In this document: positions 25,346-32,603 of the stretch, piece after piece | Layout of the letters: every line of letters starts with the position of its first letter | Position numbering within the stretch: position 1 is the stretch's first letter | Program-made: the position numbers and the translations under genes | The notes under the pieces: generated by a model | Told to the model about the DNA's origin: nothing | Seen by the model: the letters and a program-made list of their open reading frames with translations, nothing else | Database searches by the model: none | Assembly (NCBI RefSeq): GCF_013778455.1 | Contig: NZ_JACEHE010000001.1 | Span: forward strand, 124,001-188,000 | Direction: 5' to 3' | DNA: 64,000 nt | Source: Streptomyces himalayensis subsp. himalayensis | GTDB taxonomy: Bacteria > Actinomycetota > Actinomycetes > Streptomycetales > Streptomycetaceae

Positions 25346-25395
25346 AAGAACCGCGCCCGGGCCGCCCCGCAGGCACAGGCGCATGGCGCACCGAA

Positions 25396-25437
25396 GCGTG
25401 ATGGCCCGGCCCCACGAAGGGGACCGGGCCATCACGC
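25396..25437. terminator. Intrinsic terminator of the DEAD-box helicase gene
   Basis: GCGTGATGGCCCGG (25396-25409) pairs perfectly with CCGGGCCATCACGC (25424-25437), with CCCC/GGGG extending it towards the loop. It lies 8 bp beyond the helicase stop codon on the minus strand. Confidence 0.85.
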
Positions 25438-25445
25438 ATGGTGGG

Positions 25446-27713
25446 TCAGGCTTCCGCGCCCTCCGCAACGGCGGCCTTCGGGGCAGCCTTGCGGGTGCGG
25501 CGGCGAGGCTTCGCCTCGGCCTCGGGCACCGTGGCGTCGGCGGCGGGCGTGGCGTCGGCGGCGACGCTCTTGCGGGTGCGGCGGCGGGGCGTGGGCTCGG
25601 TCGCGTCGGTGTCCGTGGTGCCTTCGGCCGTGGTCACCGCGGCTTCCGCAGCCTTGCGGGTGCGGCGCTTGGGCTTGGCCTCGGTCTCCTCGGCGGCGGT
25701 CGCGGTGCCTTCCGCCGTGGTCACCGCAGCGTCCGCGACCTTGCGGGTGCGGCGCTTGGGCTTGGCCTCGGTCTCCTCGGCGGCGGTCGCGGTGCCTTCC
25801 GCCGTGGTCACCGCAGTGTCCGCAGCCTTGCGGGTGCGGCGGCGGGGCTTCGCCTCGGCCTCGGGCGCCGTCTGGGCGGGGATTCCGGCCTCGACGGCCG
25901 CAACCGTCTCGGCCGCCGTCGCCGGGGCGGCCTCGGTGGCCGTCGCGGCTGCCGAGCCCGCGGACCTGCGGGTACGGCGGCGACGAGGCGCCTCGGTGGT
26001 CGTCTCCGACGCGGGCGCGACCGCGGCAGGCTCAGCCGAAGCTGTCGCGTCCGCAGCCGAAGCTGTCGCGTCCGCAGCCGATGCCGTCTGCTCGGGCACC
26101 GGCGTGACCGGCGCATCGGCGACGGCAACCGCGGACGCCGAAGCCGACGCCTCGCCCGTCACTCCGCCGCGGGTACGGCGACGACGACGCGGCGTACGCG
26201 CCTCAGCCGACTCGGTCGCTGAAGCGGAAGCCGAGAGCGACGGCTCAGCGACCTCCGAAGCCGCCGTGGCGTCAGCCGTCGTGGCAGCGGCCGCGTCCAG
26301 CGGCGCTCCACCGCGCGTACGGCGGCGCCTCCGCGGAGTACGCGCCGGGCGCTCCTGCTCGGCCTCCGCGGACTGCGAACGCCCAGCGCGACCACCGCGG
26401 CCACGCGGCCCGCGGCCACCCGTCTCGCCGAGATCCTCGATCTCCTCGGCTGCCAGTCCCTCACGGGTGCGCTCGGAGCGGGGGAGGACACCCTTCGTCC
26501 CCTCGGGGATCCGCAGCTCCTCGAAGAGGTGCGGCGAGGTCGAGTACGTCTCCGGCGGGTCGTTGAAGGGCAGGTCCAGCGCCTTGTTGATCAGCTGCCA
26601 GCGCGGGATGTCGTCCCAGTCGACCAGCGTGATCGCCGTACCGGTGTTGCCCGCGCGGCCCGTGCGGCCGACGCGGTGCAGGTACGTTTTCTCTTCTTCC
26701 GGTGACTGGTAGTTGATGACGTGCGTGACGCCCTCGACGTCGATGCCGCGGGCGGCGACGTCGGTGCAGACGAGGACATCGACCTTGCCGTTGCGGAAGG
26801 CCCGCAGGGCCTGCTCGCGTGCGCCCTGGCCGAGGTCGCCGTGCACGGCGCCGGAGGCGAACCCGCGGCGCTGCAGCTGCTCGGCGATGTCCGCGGCCGT
26901 CCGCTTCGTACGGCAGAAGACCATCACGAGCCCGCGGCCCTCGGCCTGCAGTATGCGCGCGACCATCTCCGGCTTGTCCATGGAGTGCGCGCGGTACACG
27001 TGCTGCGAGATGTTGGCGACCGTCGCGCCCTCGTCGTCCGGCGCGGTGGCGCGGATGTGCGTGGGCTGCGACATGTAGCGGCGGGCGAGGCCGATGACGG
27101 CGCCCGGCATGGTCGCGGAGAAGAGCATCGTCTGGCGGCGGGCCGGCAGCATGTTGATGATCTTCTCGACGTCGGGCAGGAAGCCCAGGTCGAGCATCTC
27201 GTCTGCCTCGTCGAGGACCAGGGACTTGACGTGCCCCAGGTTGAGCTTCTTCTGGCCGGCGAGGTCGAGGAGTCGTCCCGGGGTGCCGACGACGACGTCG
27301 ACGCCCTTCTTCAGGGCCTCCACCTGCGGCTCGTAGGCTCGGCCGCCGTAGATCGCGAGGACGCGGACGTTGCGGACCTTGCCCGCGGTGAGCAGGTCGT
27401 TGGTGACCTGTGTGCACAGCTCGCGGGTGGGGACGACGACGAGCGCCTGCGGGGCGTCGGTCAGCTGCTCGGGCTTCGCCCGGCCGGCCTCGACGTCCGC
27501 CGGAACGGTGACGCGCTCGAGGAGGGGGAGACCGAAGCCCAGCGTCTTGCCGGTACCGGTCTTGGCCTGGCCGATGACGTCGGTGCCGGAGAGCGCGACG
27601 GGGAGCGTCATCTCCTGGATGGGGAAGGGGTGGATGATGCCGACGGCCTCGAGGGCCTCGGCGGTCTCGGGAAGGATTCCGAGCTCTCGGAAAGTCGTAC
27701 GCTGCGTAGTCAG
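25446..27713 (-). CDS. DEAD-box ATP-dependent RNA helicase with basic repeat tail
   Basis: A DEAD-box RNA helicase of about 755 residues. The Q motif (FRELGILPETAEALEAVGI), motif I (AKTGTGKT), PTRELC, TPGRLLDLA, DEAD (LVLDEADEMLD), SAT and HRVGRTGRAG are all present. The last ~290 residues are low complexity and contain about a dozen copies of an RRRTRK/KRRTRK element, likely for RNA binding. An 87-bp unit is duplicated there (25654-25740, 25741-25827). The start is unclear: the domain begins right after CTG 27713 (LTTQRTTF), with AGAAGAGG 7-8 nt upstream, and the nearest in-frame ATG, at 27776, gives 21 extra residues with odd codons. The homologous mycobacterial gene (rhlE, Rv3211) is next to the same neighbours. 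Confidence 0.9.
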   Translation of the reverse strand: MTTQRTTFRELGILPETAEALEAVGIIHPFPIQEMTLPVALSGTDVIGQAKTGTGKTLGFGLPLLERVTVPADVEAGRAKPEQLTDAPQALVVVPTRELCTQVTNDLLTAGKVRNVRVLAIYGGRAYEPQVEALKKGVDVVVGTPGRLLDLAGQKKLNLGHVKSLVLDEADEMLDLGFLPDVEKIINMLPARRQTMLFSATMPGAVIGLARRYMSQPTHIRATAPDDEGATVANISQHVYRAHSMDKPEMVARILQAEGRGLVMVFCRTKRTAADIAEQLQRRGFASGAVHGDLGQGAREQALRAFRNGKVDVLVCTDVAARGIDVEGVTHVINYQSPEEEKTYLHRVGRTGRAGNTGTAITLVDWDDIPRWQLINKALDLPFNDPPETYSTSPHLFEELRIPEGTKGVLPRSERTREGLAAEEIEDLGETGGRGPRGRGGRAGRSQSAEAEQERPARTPRRRRRTRGGAPLDAAAATTADATAASEVAEPSLSASASATESAEARTPRRRRRTRGGVTGEASASASAVAVADAPVTPVPEQTASAADATASAADATASAEPAAVAPASETTTEAPRRRRTRRSAGSAAATATEAAPATAAETVAAVEAGIPAQTAPEAEAKPRRRTRKAADTAVTTAEGTATAAEETEAKPKRRTRKVADAAVTTAEGTATAAEETEAKPKRRTRKAAEAAVTTAEGTTDTDATEPTPRRRTRKSVAADATPAADATVPEAEAKPRRRTRKAAPKAAVAEGAEA

Positions 27714-27849
27714 GGTGTTGCCTCTTCTGTGTGGTGCGGTGCGAGGCGAACGCGGGGGTCGTGACCGTGCCGTCATGACGCCGGCCGCCTTTGTGTCGCG
27801 GGGCGGACGGCGCGGGACCACTGCCGACGCTCTAGCGCTCGAACCGCTG

Positions 27850-27900
27850 AGGGCCCCTCCATGGGAAGCCGTACGCACTGTCGCGTACGGCTTGGAGGGC
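27850..27900 (-). promoter_or_regulatory. Stem-loop in the DEAD-box helicase leader
   Basis: AGCCGTACGC-ACTGT-CGCGTACGGCT (27867-27892) with flanking CCCTCCA/TGGAGGG forms a strong stem about 140 nt before the helicase start. RNA-helicase genes often have long regulatory leaders. The 399-bp gap 27714-28112 has no other candidate gene. Confidence 0.35.
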
Positions 27901-28112
27901 TGTCGGGTCGGAGCCGATCGGGCCACCGACCGGGCATCCTCATTCGTGCGGCCCGTCGGTTTACCGTCAAGATGCGGCGATGAACCCGGCGGGCGCATTA
28001 CCACCATACCCCGGAAAGGCGCACACTCGATGGCCGAATTGGTCACGTAGTCGTCGTCACAGTGATTGACCAGGGACTTCCGTGCGACCGCAAGCGGACT
28101 ATTGTGCGCTCC

Positions 28113-28862
28113 ATGACCACGCCTGACAACGCCCCTGACAAAGCCGCCGACGCACCCGCTGAGCCGACCGGAATCGCCGCCCAGGACTGGGCGCAGGCCT
28201 CCGCCGACCCCCAGTACCGTGCCGCGGTCGTCGACCTGCTCGGCGCCCTGGCGTACGGAGAGCTGGCGGCGTTCGAGCGGCTCGCGGAGGACGCCAAGCT
28301 GGCGCCCACGCTCGCCGACAAGGCGGAGCTGGCGAAGATGGCGTCGGCCGAGTTCCACCACTTCGAGCAGCTCAGGGACCGGCTCGCGTCCATCGGCGAG
28401 GAGCCGACCGGCGCGATGGAGCCGTTCGTGGCCGCGTACGAGGGCTTCCACAAGCAGACGGCGCCGTCGGACTGGCTGGAGGGCCTGGTCAAGGCCTACG
28501 TCGGCGACTCGATCGCGAGCGACTTCTACCGCGAGGTGGCCGCGCGTCTGGACTCCGACACGCGCGCTCTGGTGCTGGGTGTCCTGGACGACACCGGGCA
28601 TGCGACGTTCGCCGTGGAGAAGGTGCGCGCCGCCATCGACGCGGACCCGCGCGTGGGCGGGCGGCTCGCGCTGTGGGCGCGGCGGCTGATGGGCGAGGCT
28701 CTGTCGCAGTCGCAGCGGGTGGTCGCGGAGCGCGACGCGCTGTCGACGATGCTCGTGGGCGGTGTCGCGGACGGGTTCGACCTCGCGGAGGTCGGGCGGA
28801 TGTTCTCGCGGATCACCGAGGCGCACACGAAGCGGATGGCCGCGCTGGGGCTGGCGGCCTAG
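28113..28862 (+). CDS. Ferritin-like fold protein (MiaE-like)
   Basis: A 249-residue all-helical protein of the actinobacterial ferritin-like family that resembles the tRNA hydroxylase MiaE. The four-helix bundle carries metal-ligand candidates in AYGELAAFERL, SAEFHHFEQLRDRL, DSIASDFYRE and VLDDTGHATFAVEKV (E, ExxH, D/E and ExxH-like, last). ATG 28113 is preferred over the longer frame from 28062; TATTGT at 28100-28105 is 7 nt before it, which suggests a leaderless message. It is divergent from the DEAD-box gene, as in mycobacteria (Rv3210c/Rv3211). Whether it binds iron is unverified. Confidence 0.82.
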   Translation: MTTPDNAPDKAADAPAEPTGIAAQDWAQASADPQYRAAVVDLLGALAYGELAAFERLAEDAKLAPTLADKAELAKMASAEFHHFEQLRDRLASIGEEPTGAMEPFVAAYEGFHKQTAPSDWLEGLVKAYVGDSIASDFYREVAARLDSDTRALVLGVLDDTGHATFAVEKVRAAIDADPRVGGRLALWARRLMGEALSQSQRVVAERDALSTMLVGGVADGFDLAEVGRMFSRITEAHTKRMAALGLAA

Positions 28863-28879
28863 TACGAACGACGACCTGC

Positions 28880-28946
28880 GGCGGGCAGTCGTTGCACGCC
28901 CTTGAGGCGCCTCCCGGCGTTGGCCGGGGGAGAAGCGACTGCCCGC
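28880..28946. repeat. Composite intergenic repeat, family B variant
   Basis: An 11-bp inverted repeat GCGGGCAGTCG (28881-28891) / CGACTGCCCGC (28936-28946) encloses CACGCCCTTGAGGCGCCTCC and CGGCGTTGGCCGGGGGAG. The module is a relative of the one at 11805-11918. Confidence 0.6.
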
Positions 28947-29042
28947 AGCGGGCGGATCCATCCCCGGGCTGTGGCCCTGCGCTGCGGTTACCTGGGGACC
29001 TTCGCGACCTGGGGACCGTCGAGGCGTTACCTGGGGTGCCCT

Positions 29043-29306
29043 CTAGGCGGTGGCTGATCGGCGCAGTCCCGCCGGGCGGATCAACAGCGAGAGCAGAGCC
29101 GCCGCGACGGCCAGCGCGCCGAGGAGGGTGAGCGCCGTGTGGCCCGCGCCGAGGGCGCTGTGCGTCACGAAAGCACCGAACAATGCGCCGACGACGCCCG
29201 TCGGCAGGACGAGAGTGCGGGCGGGGAGGCGGTGCGGCAGAAGCCGTGTCGCCAGCAAGGCGAGTGCAAGACCGATGAATGCGGAGCCGAGCGCTTCCCA
29301 GACCAT
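29043..29306 (-). CDS. Small membrane protein (87 aa)
   Basis: An 87-residue protein with about three hydrophobic stretches (ALGSAFIGLALALLATRLL, VLPTGVVGALFGAFVTHSAL, LTLLGALAVAAALLSLLI). The layout recalls small transglycosylase-associated (GlsB-like) membrane proteins, but no motif proves it. ATG 29306 is preceded by GGGAGGGAA at 6 nt; the longer frame (to 29507) is not needed. It is followed on the same strand by a terminator and the DUF3107 gene further right; neighbours fit the conserved helicase-TetR block. Confidence 0.7.
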   Translation of the reverse strand: MVWEALGSAFIGLALALLATRLLPHRLPARTLVLPTGVVGALFGAFVTHSALGAGHTALTLLGALAVAAALLSLLIRPAGLRRSATA

Positions 29307-29524
29307 CTGTGGTTCCCTCCCGCGCCGCCATGTCCTGCCGGTCGTAGCCCGTCCTACCCGGGGCGTCCGGAACGCAATCCTCCGCTGAGGGGAACATGTG
29401 GCGCAACTGTGAAGATGCCCTCGCATGGCCGTCACGCCTGCAGGGCGGCCCCGCAGGGCACGTCGTGCCGCACGCACGGGTGAAGCCGAACTCCGTCCGC
29501 AGTGCATGCAACTGACGCAACACA

Positions 29525-29563
29525 GGGGTGCGGCCCGGCAGTTGGTCTGCCGGGCCGCACCCC
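29525..29563. terminator. Intrinsic terminator after the DUF3107 gene
   Basis: GGGGTGCGGCCCGGCA (29525-29540) pairs perfectly with TGCCGGGCCGCACCCC (29548-29563) around 7 nt. It lies 50 bp past the DUF3107 stop on the minus strand. Confidence 0.9.
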
Positions 29564-29612
29564 TGACTGATCTCGCTCGCGCCTTGTCGCGCCTGTTCGG
29601 GCCTCTTCGCGC

Positions 29613-29840
29613 CTAGAGGGCGCTGAAGCCCACCTTGCGGGCGGTCGGCTCGCCGATCTCCACGTACGCGAGACGGTCGGCCGGCACCAGGACCTTGCGG
29701 CCGTGGTCGTCCACGAGGCTCAGCAGCGGCGCCTTCCCGGAGAGCGCCTCGGACACCGCCTTCTCGACCTCCTCGGCGCTCTGACCGCTCTCCAGAACGA
29801 TCTCGCGGGGCGCGTACTGCACGCCGATCTTGACCTCCAC
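29613..29840 (-). CDS. DUF3107 small protein
   Basis: A 75-residue protein (VEVKIGVQYAPREIVLESGQ...) that fits the actinobacterial DUF3107 family over its length; the M. tuberculosis member is the small protein TB9.4 (Rv3208A), next to the TetR gene Rv3208, just as here. The predicted fold is a short strand-helix-strand domain. GTG 29840 has GGAGGG 8 nt upstream. Function unknown. The 241-bp spacer to the TetR gene (29841-30081) shows no gene. Confidence 0.88.
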   Translation of the reverse strand: MEVKIGVQYAPREIVLESGQSAEEVEKAVSEALSGKAPLLSLVDDHGRKVLVPADRLAYVEIGEPTARKVGFSAL

Positions 29841-30081
29841 GGCTTTGTCCCTCCGACGGTCAGTGATGTGCGCGGCCGTCCGCGCGGTACCAGCACACAT
29901 TAGCCCGGTGAGGGGACGCTCAGCCGTCGGGCATGCACGCCGGTAGCGAACAGCGGACGGGAACAAACCGCGCGGTCGGCGCGGCGGAGGGTCCTCTCTG
30001 TGGCTCGTATGGCCTGTACGGCATGGCATGGATGGCCCGTACGGCAGGCATGGACGGGTCGTGCGGCAGGCTCGGCCGACG

Positions 30082-30723
30082 TCAGTGCTGGTCGGTGCCG
30101 TGCAGTGGGAAACCCGCGATGCCGCGCCACGCCAGTGACGTCAGCAGCTGCACCGCCTGGTCGCGCGACACGCTGCGGTCGCTGTGCAGCCAGTACCGCG
30201 CCACGACCTGCGCCAGGCCGCCCAGGCCGGACGCCAGCAGCATGGACTCGCCCCTGGACAGACCGGTGTCCTCCGCGATGACGTCGCAGATCGCCTCCGC
30301 GCACTGCAGGGTGACCCTGTCCACGCGCTCGCGGACCGCGGTCTCGTTCGTCAGGTCGGACTCGAAGACGAGCCGGAAGGCGCCGCCCTCGTCCTCGACG
30401 TAGGCGAAGTAGGCGTCCATCGTGGCCGCCACGCGCTGCTTGTTGTCGGTCGTCGACGCCAGCGCCGTGCGCACCGACTGCAGCAGAGACTCGCAGTGCT
30501 GGTCCAGCAGGGCCAGGTACAGGTCGAGCTTGCCGGGGAAGTGCTGGTAGAGGACGGGCTTGCTGACTCCCGCGCGCTCGGCGATGTCGTCCATCGCCGC
30601 CGCGTGATAGCCCTGCGCGACGAATACCTCCTGTGCCGCGCCCAGCAGCTGGTTCCGTCGGGCACGGCGCGGCAGGCGCGTACCTCGCGGGCGTGCCGCC
30701 TCTGTCTGCTCGATGGCTGTCAC
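30082..30723 (-). CDS. TetR-family transcriptional regulator
   Basis: A 213-residue TetR protein. The N-terminal helix-turn-helix reads RRNQLLGAAQEVFVAQGYHA, AAMDDIAERAGVSKPVLYQHFPGKLDL with the usual recognition helix. The C-terminal ligand/dimer domain is helical. GTG 30723 has GGGAGG 4 nt upstream; the long-frame ATG 30771 is not supported. It corresponds to mycobacterial Rv3208 by location next to DUF3107. A CGGT-A-ACCG dyad at 30781-30789, about 58 bp before its start, is a possible autoregulatory site. The ligand is unknown. Confidence 0.92.
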   Translation of the reverse strand: MTAIEQTEAARPRGTRLPRRARRNQLLGAAQEVFVAQGYHAAAMDDIAERAGVSKPVLYQHFPGKLDLYLALLDQHCESLLQSVRTALASTTDNKQRVAATMDAYFAYVEDEGGAFRLVFESDLTNETAVRERVDRVTLQCAEAICDVIAEDTGLSRGESMLLASGLGGLAQVVARYWLHSDRSVSRDQAVQLLTSLAWRGIAGFPLHGTDQH

Positions 30724-30971
30724 GCCGCCTCCCAAGATCGTCCATGTGCGGTGTGCGCCCGCGTCCGCCATCGTACTTTTCGGTAACCGTGGTGTGCGCG
30801 GTGCGAGTGCAGAATTTCACGGACCGGACAGGGTCGGAACGGAACATAAACGGCCGGACGGGGGCAAGATCCCCTGGTGGTCGGCCACGGGTGGCCCGTC
30901 ATCGTCGGCCCTTCATCGGTGGTCAGGCACGTCAGGCACCGGTACGGGGCATCGGTCCCGGGTCATTGGTC

Positions 30972-31020
30972 CGGTCGCCGGTCGCCGGTCGCCGGTCGCC
31001 GGTCGCCGGTCGCCGGTCCC
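30972..31020. repeat. 7-bp minisatellite CGGTCGC
   Basis: Six perfect tandem copies of CGGTCGC (30972-31013) are followed by degenerate ones to about 31041. It lies in the 326-bp gap 30724-31049, just beyond the small acidic-protein stop on the minus strand. No gene is present in the rest of the gap. Confidence 0.9.
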
Positions 31021-31049
31021 GGGTCGCCGGTCCCGGTCGTCGGTCTCGG

Positions 31050-31271
31050 TCATCGGTAGTCGTCCTCGTCGAGGGCGACCACACGCGCCTGTTCGACCCG
31101 GTCCGCCTCGTTGGCCTTGTCCGGGTCCGAGTCCTGCAGTGAGTCGTCGCGGTCCGGCGCGAGGTCGGCGTGCTGCTCGGCGGCGTCCGCCTCCGGAGCC
31201 TCGACGTCGGTGGTGGGTGCGGCTTCCGCGGCGTCCTCGAACGTCTCGGGGTCGGTGGGGTCGACGGTCAT
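31050..31271 (-). CDS. Small acidic protein (73 aa)
   Basis: A 73-residue, strongly acidic protein (MTVDPTDPETFEDAAEAAPT..., ending ARVVALDEDDYR). It has about 25 Asp/Glu and almost no hydrophobic stretch, so it is probably disordered. ATG 31271 has AAGAGG upstream. A second minus-strand frame (31268-31501) that runs through a minisatellite ends in an ATGA overlap with this ATG. I do not recognise the family; the stable start signal supports it being real. Function unknown. Confidence 0.55.
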   Translation of the reverse strand: MTVDPTDPETFEDAAEAAPTTDVEAPEADAAEQHADLAPDRDDSLQDSDPDKANEADRVEQARVVALDEDDYR

Positions 31272-31312
31272 GTGTCCTCTTCCCGAGCGGTGTGAGCGCG
31301 CTCGTTGTCCGA

Positions 31313-31416
31313 GTGCATCGGTGCATCGGTGCATCGGTGGCACGGTGCAGTCGGTGCAGTCGGTGCAGTCGGTGCAGTCGGTGCAGTCGGTGCAGTCGGT
31401 GCAGTCGGTGCATTCG
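31313..31416. repeat. Two adjacent minisatellites (8 bp and 9 bp)
   Basis: Three GTGCATCG units plus a variant (31313-31344) run straight into seven perfect GTGCAGTCG units plus one variant (31345-31416). They lie in the 343-bp gap 31272-31614, in what would be the leader of the small acidic protein. Confidence 0.95.
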
Positions 31417-31602
31417 GTCCGAGTGTTCTCGTGGGTGTCGAGTTGTCTTCTCGTGCGGTCCGAGTCTCTGCACGGTCCAGACCGATGAACCGTGCGTGCA
31501 TGTGAACGTTCGAGTGCTCTCTCTAAGAGCGTAGGAAACACCCGATTCCAGCGCTACGCGATCTGTGACGGCGAACACACAAACAGGCGCGTGATCGTCT
31601 CG

Positions 31603-31608
31603 TAACAT
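31603..31608 (+). promoter_or_regulatory. -10 box of a leaderless hydrolase mRNA
   Basis: TAACAT is 6 nt before ATG 31615. No ribosome-binding site lies between them, as expected for a transcript that starts at the ATG. Confidence 0.45.
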
Positions 31609-31614
31609 TGCCGC

Positions 31615-32595
31615 ATGTCTTCGACCGAGCTGCCGCATGCCCTTGCCGCCACTGTCACGCCCAGGGTGGGCGCTGTCAGGGTCGCGGCCGGCGAGCGGCT
31701 CCGCTCGGTGACCCTTTCGGGACTCACGCTGAACGTCCGCTCGCGGCCGCCGGCCCGCGAAGGGCTGCCGCCGGCGCTCTATATCCACGGGCTCGGCGGC
31801 TCCTCGCAGAACTGGTCGGAGCTGATGCTGCTGCTCGAGGACGTCGTGGACGGCGAGGCGGTCGATCTGCCCGGCTTCGGGGACTCCCCGCCGCCGGACG
31901 ACGGCGACTACTCGGTCACCGGGCACGCCCGGGCCGTCATCCGCTATCTCGACGCGCAGGCGCGCGGGCCCGTCCATCTCTTCGGGAACTCGCTGGGCGG
32001 GGCGGTCGCCACACGCGTCGCCGCGGTCCGGCCCGATCTGGTGCGGACGCTGACACTGATCTCGCCCGCACTGCCGGAGCTCAGGGTGCAGCGCGGTGCG
32101 GTGCCGACGGCCCTGCTCGCGCTGCCCGGGGTCAGCATGCTGTTCACCCGGATGACGCGGGGCTGGACGGCAGAGCAGCGGGTCCGCGGTGTCATGCAGC
32201 TCTGTTACGGCGATCCCGGGCGGGTCTCGGCGGAGGGGTTCCGGGCCGCGGTCGAGGAGATGGAACGACGGCTCCAGCTCCCCTACTTCTGGGACGCCAT
32301 GGCACGTTCGGCGCGCGGCATCGTGAACGCGTACACGCTGGGCGGCCAGCACGGGCTGTGGCGCCAGGCCGAGCGGGTGCTCGCCCCGACCCAGCTCATC
32401 TACGGCAGCCGTGATCAGCTGGTCGCGTACCGCATGGCGCAGCGCGCGGCGCGCGCTTTCCGCGACTCCCGGCTGCTGACCCTGCCTGACGCCGGGCACG
32501 TGGCGATGATGGAGTATCCGGAGGCGGTCGCGAAGGCCTTCCGGGAACTGCTCGCCGAAACGGGCGCGCGGACCGACGTGGACGCGGGGAGCTGA
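31615..32595 (+). CDS. Alpha/beta hydrolase
   Basis: A 326-residue cytoplasmic alpha/beta hydrolase. YIHGLGGSSQNWSEL is the oxyanion loop, VHLFGNSLGGAVAT the nucleophile elbow (Ser about residue 126), and LPDAGHVAMMEYPEAV carries the catalytic His. LIYGSRDQLVAY supplies the acidic residue. It resembles lipV-type esterases that occupy the equivalent place near the TetR/DUF3107 genes in mycobacteria, but the substrate is not known. It ends 8 bp before the DUF3152 gene, so the two probably form an operon. Confidence 0.88.
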   Translation: MSSTELPHALAATVTPRVGAVRVAAGERLRSVTLSGLTLNVRSRPPAREGLPPALYIHGLGGSSQNWSELMLLLEDVVDGEAVDLPGFGDSPPPDDGDYSVTGHARAVIRYLDAQARGPVHLFGNSLGGAVATRVAAVRPDLVRTLTLISPALPELRVQRGAVPTALLALPGVSMLFTRMTRGWTAEQRVRGVMQLCYGDPGRVSAEGFRAAVEEMERRLQLPYFWDAMARSARGIVNAYTLGGQHGLWRQAERVLAPTQLIYGSRDQLVAYRMAQRAARAFRDSRLLTLPDAGHVAMMEYPEAVAKAFRELLAETGARTDVDAGS

Positions 32596-32603
32596 GACGG
32601 CGC

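Noticed and set aside
25383..26712. Gly/Arg- and Val/Ala-rich plus-strand ORFs opposite the helicase tail
   Set aside because: They are reverse frames of the RRRTRK repeat region; the helicase domains prove the minus strand is coding.
31313..31416. Regular short repeats that could be taken for a CRISPR array
   Set aside because: Units are 8-9 bp with no spacers and no cas genes; they are simple minisatellites.
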